Source: Ignavibacteria bacterium (GTDB lineage: Bacteria > Bacteroidota > Ignavibacteria > UBA10030 > UBA6906). From it: 5,196 nt of DNA. The notes beneath the pieces are model-generated. The model worked only from the letters and a program-made list of their open reading frames with translations, was not told the DNA's origin and searched no databases. The DNA lies in assembly GCA_029859455.1 (NCBI GenBank), contig JAOUDE010000203.1, forward strand, positions 1 through 5,196, given 5' to 3'. A program made the position numbers and the translations under genes. This document shows, in pieces, positions 1 through 5,196 of the stretch. Position 1 is the stretch's first letter; each line of letters begins with the position of its first letter.

Positions 1-1
1 A

Positions 2-1489
2 CGGCTTCTTGTTCCAATGGCCGCTGTATCGGCGTTTCTGAACAACACGCCGCTGATGGCGATGCTGATTCCGGCCGTGAAGGAGTGGTGCCGCCAACAC
101 CGGTTTCCATCCTCGAAGCTCCTTCTGCCGGTGAACTATGCGGTTATTGTCGGAGGAACCTGCACCCTGATCGGGACAAGCACCAATCTGGTGGTCCACG
201 GGTTGCTCCTCGAGCGGGGATATCCGGGATTCTCGTTCTTTGAGCTGGGGCTGGTCGGCGTCCCGATGGCGGTCGCCGGAATCGGGGCCCTCGTTGTTGT
301 TCTCCACCGCTTCCTTCCGAAACGGAAGGAGGTGACAGAATCTCTCGGAGAAAGCAGCCGGGAATTCGTTGTGGAAATGAAAGTGGAGGCCGATTACGAA
401 CAGGCAGGCAAATCGGTTGAAGAAGCGGGGTTGAGAAACCTGCGCGGACTCTTCCTGTTTCAGATCGAACGGGCTGGAATGCCGGTCGCCCCCGTTCATC
501 CCGAAGAGAGAATTCTGTCGGGCGACCGTCTTTTCTTCACGGGAATTCCTTCCTCTATAATGGACCTGCAGAAGCAGCGCGGTCTTGTCGCGGCCCGGGA
601 TTCCCGGTTCAACATCAAAGACTACGATTCGAACGAGTTCAAGACGTATGAGGTCGTGATCTCCCCGGCTTCACCTCTTGTCGGCCGGACGGTGAAGGAA
701 ACCGGGTTCCGCGGGACCTACGATGCCGTGATTCTGGCAATCCACCGTAGCGGGGAGCGGATAGACAAGAAGATCGGTGATGTCCGGTTTAAACCGGGTG
801 ACACACTCCTCCTTCTTTCGGACAGAGATTTCCACAACAGATGGTATCACACCGGAGAGTTTCTTCTGGTATCTCAGACTGTTGTCAAGCCGTCTAAACG
901 GAGAGTGCAGGCGATGATATCGGTCGGGATCGGTGTAGCAATGGTCCTCGCTGCCACGTTGGAGGTCGTCCCGATGGTGGTCGCTGCCGCCACTGCAGCG
1001 GTTCTGCTGGTTGTCACCCGGTCGGTGACTTCACAGGAAGCGTTTGCATCCATCGATTTCAATGTCCTCCTCACGATTGCAGGGTCATTCGGAATTGCCA
1101 GAGCGCTCGAAAGCGTTGGTATTGCCGGGGAAATCGGCAAGAGCATGGTTGGGCTGGCAAGCCCGATGGGGGATGTCGCCACGGTCGCGGCCCTCTATTT
1201 TGCTACTGTCCTTGTGACGGAATTTGTTTCCAACAATGCGGCAGCCGCAATCATGTTTCCAATTGGTCTCTCGGTGGCCGGTCAGGTCGGCATGCCGGTG
1301 ATGGCGGCCGTCTATGCCGTGACACTGGGCGCATCCTCCGGTTTTGCCACCCCAATCGGTTATCAGACAAGTCTGATGGTCCAGGGGCCGGGAGGATACC
1401 GGTTCCGTGACTACCTTACAGTCGGCATACCGATGGACCTGATCGTCGGTGTGACGGCAGTTGTGATGATCTGGTTGGTCCTGTTGTAG
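2..1489 (+). CDS. SLC13/DASS-family permease with two RCK_C (TrkA-C) domains, 5' truncated by window
   Basis: This is an inner-membrane transporter of the divalent anion:sodium symporter type; the substrate (sulfate, dicarboxylate or another anion) cannot be told from sequence. The frame is open to the left edge: codons before the ATG at 17 read RLLVP and run straight into the conserved core, so Met17 is internal and roughly the first 100 or so residues are probably missing. Numbering from Met17: the first substrate/sodium motif is FLNNTP (7-12), followed by IGTSTNLVV (52-60) and two helices (about 40-66 and 75-97). A cytosolic insert carries two RCK_C domains (about 117-187 and 211-280). Further helices follow from about 297. 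The second symmetry-related motif is TEFVSNNAAAA (401-411), then ASSGFATPIGYQTS (429-442) and a final helix (about 466-490). RCK_C domains usually sense a ligand and gate transport, which is family knowledge. The gene ends at TAG 1487-1489, 60 nt before the next start, with no terminator visible. Confidence 0.93.
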   Translation, partial: RLLVPMAAVSAFLNNTPLMAMLIPAVKEWCRQHRFPSSKLLLPVNYAVIVGGTCTLIGTSTNLVVHGLLLERGYPGFSFFELGLVGVPMAVAGIGALVVVLHRFLPKRKEVTESLGESSREFVVEMKVEADYEQAGKSVEEAGLRNLRGLFLFQIERAGMPVAPVHPEERILSGDRLFFTGIPSSIMDLQKQRGLVAARDSRFNIKDYDSNEFKTYEVVISPASPLVGRTVKETGFRGTYDAVILAIHRSGERIDKKIGDVRFKPGDTLLLLSDRDFHNRWYHTGEFLLVSQTVVKPSKRRVQAMISVGIGVAMVLAATLEVVPMVVAAATAAVLLVVTRSVTSQEAFASIDFNVLLTIAGSFGIARALESVGIAGEIGKSMVGLASPMGDVATVAALYFATVLVTEFVSNNAAAAIMFPIGLSVAGQVGMPVMAAVYAVTLGASSGFATPIGYQTSLMVQGPGGYRFRDYLTVGIPMDLIVGVTAVVMIWLVLL

Positions 1490-1539
1490 CCCGGAAATCG
1501 CAGACAAGTCAGATTCAGGAATGAAACCACGCCTCTGTC

Positions 1540-1544
1540 AGGAA
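1540..1544 (+). promoter_or_regulatory. Ribosome binding site of the DUF486 gene
   Basis: AGGAA lies 5 nt before ATG 1550 but only 2 nt before the in-frame GTG at 1547. The spacing therefore favours ATG 1550 as the true start. Confidence 0.5.
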
Positions 1545-1549
1545 ATGTG

Positions 1550-1894
1550 ATGAACACCATTGCTACGACGATCGGACTGCTTGTAGTCAGTAACCTGTTC
1601 ATGACCTTTGCATGGTACGCTCATCTGAAGGAGTTGAATCACAAGCCGTGGATCATGGCGGCCCTTATCAGCTGGGGAGTCGCGTTGTTGGAATACCTGT
1701 TCCAGGTTCCCGCCAACAGGATCGGTTTCAAGGTTATGTCGGTCAGTCAGCTCAAAATTCTGCAGGAAGTAATGACCCTGTCGGTCTTCGTCCCGTTCGC
1801 ATATTTCTATCTGAAGGAACCGCTGAAGCTGGACTATCTCTGGGCCGCCTGTTGTCTCATGGGCGCCGTCTATTTCGCTTTCCGGTCACCATAG
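1550..1894 (+). CDS. DUF486 / COG3169 'DMT family' small membrane protein
   Basis: This 114-residue integral membrane protein belongs to the DUF486 family, which is related to drug/metabolite transporter (EamA/SMR-like) half-size proteins and has no established substrate. Hallmarks visible here are SNLFMTFAWYAHLK near the N-terminus, ISWGVALLEYLFQVPANRIG in the middle, QLKILQEVMTLSVFVPFA after it, and a C-terminal YLKEPLKLDYLWA leading into the last helix. Four hydrophobic segments are apparent and the length matches the family, so it looks complete. A GTG at 1547 is also in frame, but spacing to AGGAA (1540-1544) favours ATG 1550. It ends at TAG 1892-1894. It lies 60 nt after the permease and 95 nt before the lipoprotein gene. 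It may be co-transcribed with the permease, but no functional link is evident. Confidence 0.93.
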   Translation: MNTIATTIGLLVVSNLFMTFAWYAHLKELNHKPWIMAALISWGVALLEYLFQVPANRIGFKVMSVSQLKILQEVMTLSVFVPFAYFYLKEPLKLDYLWAACCLMGAVYFAFRSP

Positions 1895-1905
1895 GTACGA
1901 TCATA

Positions 1906-1934
1906 TTGACGTTGCATCTGCTTTTCAGGATATT
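1906..1934 (+). promoter_or_regulatory. Candidate sigma70-type promoter for the lipoprotein/FG-GAP pair
   Basis: TTGACG (1906-1911, 5 of 6 to the -35 consensus) is followed after 17 nt by GATATT (1929-1934, 4 of 6 to the -10 consensus). It lies in the 95-nt gap after the DUF486 stop and would start transcription near 1941, giving a leader of about 50 nt before ATG 1990. Matches of this strength occur by chance, and the sigma consensus of this organism is unknown. Confidence 0.3.
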
Positions 1935-1976
1935 GGGACTTCTGAGTTTCCCGTTTGTTACCGGTCTACTTAGTTC

Positions 1977-1981
1977 GAGGA
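1977..1981 (+). promoter_or_regulatory. Ribosome binding site of the lipoprotein gene
   Basis: GAGGA lies 8 nt upstream of ATG 1990. It supports that start over the earlier in-frame ATG at 1612, which lies inside the DUF486 gene. Confidence 0.5.
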
Positions 1982-1989
1982 CGGCGGCG

Positions 1990-3777
1990 ATGAATGTGTG
2001 GTTGAAGCGGGTTCGGTTGTGGTGTTGCTTCGCAGTGTTCGTCCCGGGATGCCAGGATAGTGGAATCGATATCTCTCCGAAATCGACGACAGGCTCCTTG
2101 CTTGCTGTTAACGATGACCGGAGAGTGACTCTTGTGTGGACTTCATGGGCCGGTGCTACTCCGGATGAAGTGGACATTTTCCGGGGCAGTCATTCAGGAT
2201 TCTCTCCCGACCGATCAACATACTATGCGACTGTTCCGGGCACGGTCTTCCGTTTCGAAGATGAAGCGGTCATCAACGGAACAGCATACTACTATCGACT
2301 CGTTCCTGTTGAACAGGGGGAATTCGGCCAGCGCTTTTCCGGCTCTCCCGCAAATGAAGCGTACGGGCGGCCGTTTGATTACGGTGCCGTAACGGTCCCC
2401 GCGTACGACCAACATATCCAGCCGCTCTTCAACAGCAGCTGTGCCGTCCATGGCTGCCATGTCGGAGCCGACGATGCAACGCCCGACGGTCTTCCGTTGC
2501 CGCGCCTCGCTCACGGGGGTCAATTCTCCCTGAAATCGTGGGAGGATCTATTCTATGGAGAGAAAGACGGTGCCGTCGTGGTCCCCTTCTCGTCATTCAA
2601 GAGCGACCTGGTGTTCCATGTGAACAGCGATACGATGCTTGCACCGGTCGGCCTTCCCCATATGCCGCTCCCGGGATTGAACCTCCCTGCCAGCCAGGTG
2701 TCAACCCTTATCCGGTGGATTGACGAAGGGGCGAAAAATCAGAGCGGAACATTTCCGTTCGAAGTATCGCCCGGCGGACGGGTGCTCTCCGTCTGCGCCT
2801 CTGAAGACCTCATCGCCGTTCTTGATATTGAAACCGGTTTCCTCTCCCGCTACGTGAAGGTGGGAAGGGAGGCGGATCCTTCACTGCCGTTTGGATCCCC
2901 GCACCATGTGAAGGTCGATCCGAACGGTGAGTTCTTCTACGTTACCCTGATCAATGCTCAGGAACTCTGGAAGTTCTCGGCCGCCAGCTATGAGCTTCTT
3001 GGAAGGCTCCCGATCCCGTTTCAACCGGCCGATATCGCACTGACGCAGACAGGAGACTCGGCGTATGTCAGCAGTTTCAATTCCTCTGCCGGGCTTGTTA
3101 CCCTCGTGAATACTTCAACGATGCAGATCATCAGGAGCATCACCACGCCATTCGCCTCGAATCCCCATGGTGTCGTCCTGACGAATGACGGGACGAAGGT
3201 CTTCGTCACCAACGCGGGGAGCGGGAATCTTACCATGATCAACAGGGCGGACAACAGCACGTCTCTTGTCGCTCTCGACACCCTCGGCAATCCGTTCGGA
3301 TCCTCGGTGAGCCCGTATCTTGCTGATGTCACACCGGATGACCGGTTTCTGTTTGTTACGGACTATGCACCGGGTGGAGAGAATGTCTATGTGATCGACC
3401 TTCAGGTTGATCCGACAAAACCATCTCACGTGATTCCGATCGGCGGCCGTTCCGTCCATGTTGCGGTGACGCCGGACGGCTCAAGTGCATTCGTCTGCAA
3501 TCTCGATCTGAACAGCGTCCACCGGATCCAAATCCCGGAGTTCACCGTCTCGACGATACCGAATGTCGGCAAACAGCCGCACGGGGTTGCTTTTTCTCCT
3601 GACGGAACGACGGCGTACGTGACGACGGAGAACACGCTGACCCCGGATCCCCCTCATCATCCGAGTACCTCAGGAGCCGGCGTTTCCTTCGTGTATGTGA
3701 TCGATGTGGCAACGCTCCGCATCCTCCGCTCCGTTGAAGTCGGAGCGTTTGGACAGGGGTTGACGGTGATTCCATGA
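1990..3777 (+). CDS. Predicted lipoprotein: FN3-like domain, c-type cytochrome-like domain and YVTN beta-propeller
   Basis: The 595-residue product appears to be exported and lipid-anchored. A basic N-terminus (K6, R7, R9) precedes a hydrophobic stretch and a lipobox-like VPGC (18-21); proline at -2 is atypical. Residue +2 is Q, which under the E. coli rule would favour the outer membrane. Residues about 32-127 resemble an FN3 domain (VTLVWTSW, INGTAYYYRL). Residues about 140-250 resemble a monohaem cytochrome c domain: IQPLFNSSC, CX4CH at C151/C156/H157, a possible distal ligand M225 in PHMPLPG, and the typical ending LIRWIDEGA (240-248). Residues about 262-595 form six or seven YVTN-type blades, with repeats such as VKVDPNGEFFYVT, VVLTNDGTKVFVTN and VAFSPDGTTAYVT; the C-terminal QGLTVIP may close the ring with the first strands. 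The start at 1990 fits the signal peptide and GAGGA 1977-1981. The reading frame is open back to 1612, but that part overlaps the DUF486 gene and looks non-coding. The stop overlaps the start of the next gene. The function is unknown; redox or surface roles are inferences. Confidence 0.87.
   Translation: MNVWLKRVRLWCCFAVFVPGCQDSGIDISPKSTTGSLLAVNDDRRVTLVWTSWAGATPDEVDIFRGSHSGFSPDRSTYYATVPGTVFRFEDEAVINGTAYYYRLVPVEQGEFGQRFSGSPANEAYGRPFDYGAVTVPAYDQHIQPLFNSSCAVHGCHVGADDATPDGLPLPRLAHGGQFSLKSWEDLFYGEKDGAVVVPFSSFKSDLVFHVNSDTMLAPVGLPHMPLPGLNLPASQVSTLIRWIDEGAKNQSGTFPFEVSPGGRVLSVCASEDLIAVLDIETGFLSRYVKVGREADPSLPFGSPHHVKVDPNGEFFYVTLINAQELWKFSAASYELLGRLPIPFQPADIALTQTGDSAYVSSFNSSAGLVTLVNTSTMQIIRSITTPFASNPHGVVLTNDGTKVFVTNAGSGNLTMINRADNSTSLVALDTLGNPFGSSVSPYLADVTPDDRFLFVTDYAPGGENVYVIDLQVDPTKPSHVIPIGGRSVHVAVTPDGSSAFVCNLDLNSVHRIQIPEFTVSTIPNVGKQPHGVAFSPDGTTAYVTTENTLTPDPPHHPSTSGAGVSFVYVIDVATLRILRSVEVGAFGQGLTVIP
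2440..2460 (+). other. Putative covalent haem-c attachment motif, CX4CH form
   Basis: The codons encode CAVHGCH (residues 151-157 of the lipoprotein). Most c-type haem sites are CXXCH. The CX4CH spacing is known from cytochromes c3. The following LIRWIDEGA and M225 support a cytochrome-c-like fold, but haem binding itself is inferred. Confidence 0.6.
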
Positions 3778-5196
3778 AGGCCGGGATCTCCCTTCTTGCC
3801 ATCCTTTATGGTGTCACTTCTGCGGTTCCGGCTCATGGGCAGACCTGGCAGAAGGAAGTCTATTCGATCCCCGTTTCCGGAGCTCACGGGACGATCGAAC
3901 ATCCCTTTACGGGCGGGATCTATAACCCGATGCATCAATTCGCCGATATCGACACCGATGGTGACCTCGACCTGTTCGTGTTCGAGCCGTCGGATGGAAG
4001 GTTCAGTTTTTTCCGCAATGAGGGAACGCCATCGGAGGCCATGTTTCGGTACGAACGCGATCCATTTGTTCTCCCGGACCCCTTCGGATGGTTCGGGTTG
4101 GCCGATATCAACGGTGATTCAAAGCTGGACCTGATGACATCGCCGCCATCCTCGAACTCTCTGATGCTGTATCTGAACACCGGGACATTGCAGGCCCCGC
4201 AGTTTTCCCTCTGGACGTCAGCGCTTCTGGACTCTGCCGGCCAGGTTGTATACTCGGAGAGCTATTCCCTCTCTTCGTTGACCGATATGGATGGAGACGG
4301 TGATCCCGATTTTCTTTCGTTGAACACAAGCATCGGCACGATCAACTATTATGAGAATATCGGAACTCCTGCGGTGCCTCTTCTTGCGTTCAGGACCGCC
4401 CGGTACCAGAATATTCAGATCTGCATAGGATGCGGGGACGGGTCAGAGGGAAGCCATGGAAACGGATCACTGCATCTTTCGGATATTGATGGGGACGGGG
4501 ATAACGACCTCCTGTATGGAGACCTCTTTCACACCGGCCTTTACTTCTTTGAGAATGTCGGAACCCCCGGTAACGCGGTGCTCGACTCTGTGACCGCATG
4601 GTTTCCGTTCGATGATCCTGTTGTCACTCCGGGATTCAATCAGGCGACTCTGGCGGATATCGACAATGACGGAGATAAGGATCTGTTTGTGAGCGTGATG
4701 GCATCCCTCGTCGGGGTTGACAATTTCCGGTTTCTGTCCAATGAGTCAGCCGGCGGAGAACTCCGCTTTGTCGAATCGACCAGGAATTTTCTGGAAACCG
4801 TCGATTTCGGACTCCAGGCCGCGCCGGTGTTTGTGGATATCGATGCAGATGGTGACGAGGATTTGTTTGTCGGCAACCTGGACGGCGACATCGCATTCAT
4901 CCGGAATACCGGGTCAGCGACTGTGCCCGCCTTCCTGATCGAGGATACTGCATTCGTATCCAGTCCGACGGCGTTCCTGCTTGCACCGACCTTCGCTGAT
5001 ATCGATGCAGACGGCGACCAGGATCTGTTTGTCGGTCATTTCGGCGGAAAAATCGAGTTTCACCGGAACACCGGGACGGCAATGACGCCGGTGTTCGAGA
5101 GGGAGCTATGGTTATTCGATACGCTTTCCATCGGAAGTTATACGGGACCTGCCTTCATGGACATGGAGGGTGACGGGGACCTCGATCTGTTTATCG
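3774..5196 (+). CDS. Exported FG-GAP/VCBS-repeat protein, 3' truncated by window
   Basis: The frame stays open from ATG 3774 to the right edge (474 codons plus one base), so the C-terminus and any anchor or sorting domain are not seen. MKAGISLLAILYGVTSAVPA followed by HGQ looks like a signal peptide with signal peptidase I cleavage after AHG (residue 22). The rest is a tandem FG-GAP/VCBS array: calcium-loop motifs begin at residues 58, 111, 171, 237, 295, 355, 409 and 463, at 53-66 residue intervals. Examples are DIDTDGDLDLFV, DMDGDGDPDFLS and DIDADGDEDLFVG. Most repeats also have a second signature such as RNEGT, LNTGT, ENIGT, ENVGT or RNTGT before a P-rich strand. Such repeats build integrin-alpha-like propellers on secreted or surface proteins. 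The gene overlaps the lipoprotein stop by 4 nt (ATGA), with a weak GGTGA (3765-3769) upstream, so translation is probably coupled. The only cysteines seen are C217 and C220. Partner and ligand are unknown. Confidence 0.9.
   Translation, partial: MKAGISLLAILYGVTSAVPAHGQTWQKEVYSIPVSGAHGTIEHPFTGGIYNPMHQFADIDTDGDLDLFVFEPSDGRFSFFRNEGTPSEAMFRYERDPFVLPDPFGWFGLADINGDSKLDLMTSPPSSNSLMLYLNTGTLQAPQFSLWTSALLDSAGQVVYSESYSLSSLTDMDGDGDPDFLSLNTSIGTINYYENIGTPAVPLLAFRTARYQNIQICIGCGDGSEGSHGNGSLHLSDIDGDGDNDLLYGDLFHTGLYFFENVGTPGNAVLDSVTAWFPFDDPVVTPGFNQATLADIDNDGDKDLFVSVMASLVGVDNFRFLSNESAGGELRFVESTRNFLETVDFGLQAAPVFVDIDADGDEDLFVGNLDGDIAFIRNTGSATVPAFLIEDTAFVSSPTAFLLAPTFADIDADGDQDLFVGHFGGKIEFHRNTGTAMTPVFERELWLFDTLSIGSYTGPAFMDMEGDGDLDLFI
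3945..5196 (+). repeat. Array of eight FG-GAP/VCBS calcium-loop repeats (protein-level)
   Basis: Motifs of the form DxDxDGDxD are encoded from 3945, 4104, 4284, 4482, 4656, 4836, 4998 and 5160, spaced 159-198 nt. Repeat 2 (DINGDSKLD) and repeat 8 (DMEGDGDLD) depart from the consensus. The array continues past the window, since repeat 8 is cut at the edge. Confidence 0.9.
4836..5036 (+). repeat. Near-identical 39-nt direct repeat in FG-GAP loops 6 and 7
   Basis: The copies at 4836-4874 and 4998-5036 match at 34 of 39 positions. Four of the five differences are synonymous and one changes E to Q. The offset is 162 nt, exactly 54 codons, which suggests a relatively recent repeat duplication or strong constraint on the loop. 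Confidence 0.7.

Noticed and set aside
17..19. ATG 17 as the start of the permease
   Set aside because: The frame is open to position 2 and the codons before it continue the conserved membrane core; the family has further N-terminal helices.
874..1507. Antisense open frames over the permease
   Set aside because: They lie opposite a strongly conserved coding region, have no recognisable domains and look like codon-bias shadows.
1935..1952. Possible hairpin GGGA...TCCC after the DUF486 gene
   Set aside because: Only a four-base-pair stem with a ten-base loop and no T-tract, too weak for an intrinsic terminator.
2132..2723. Other-frame open stretches on both strands inside the lipoprotein gene
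   Set aside because: The main frame has clear FN3 and cytochrome-like motifs throughout; the alternatives show no domain.
3021..3938. Antisense open frames over the propeller and its junction with the FG-GAP gene
   Set aside because: Compositional shadows of the YVTN-repeat coding strand; no recognisable domain.
3796..4134. + strand 112-codon frame in the start of the FG-GAP gene
   Set aside because: The frame starting at 3774 encodes a signal peptide and regular DxDxDGDxD repeats; this one is S/R-rich and featureless.
4422..4433. CIGC as a haem-c site
   Set aside because: The residue after the second cysteine is G, not H, so it is not a CXXCH motif.
4636..5082. Antisense open frames with repeated S/I/T- or R/H/P-rich peptides
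   Set aside because: The repetition mirrors the FG-GAP loop codons on the other strand.

Overview
The window holds four genes, all on the + strand, in ordinary-looking bacterial chromosome of moderately high GC (mid-50s percent by eye). Both edges cut genes. I see no RNA genes, insertion sequences, CRISPR arrays or phage genes.

Layout: (1) 2-1489 is the 3' part of an SLC13/DASS-family permease with two central RCK_C (TrkA-C) domains. (2) 1550-1894 is a 114-residue four-helix DUF486 (COG3169, 'DMT family') membrane protein. (3) 1990-3777 is a predicted secreted lipoprotein with the order lipobox, FN3-like domain, single-haem cytochrome-c-like domain (CX4CH) and YVTN-type beta-propeller. (4) 3774-5196 is an exported FG-GAP/VCBS-repeat protein that overlaps gene 3 by 4 nt (ATGA) and runs off the right edge with at least eight calcium-loop repeats.

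Genes 1 and 2 are housekeeping-type inner-membrane proteins with no evident link to the rest. Genes 3 and 4 look like a translationally coupled two-gene unit, possibly read from a promoter at about 1906-1934. Together they would put two propeller-like proteins outside the cytoplasmic membrane, one probably carrying haem c. Their joint role is unknown. Extracytoplasmic electron transfer or a surface/adhesive complex are possibilities, not conclusions.

Organism: the lipoprotein, the cytochrome-c-like/YVTN fusion and the DxDxDGDxD-rich FG-GAP protein suggest a diderm bacterium, perhaps of the Bacteroidota-related (FCB) superphylum or a similar environmental lineage. This is recalled family distribution, not a search result, and is weak. 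I did not find a clearly new system. The most unusual item is the gene 3 and gene 4 pair.
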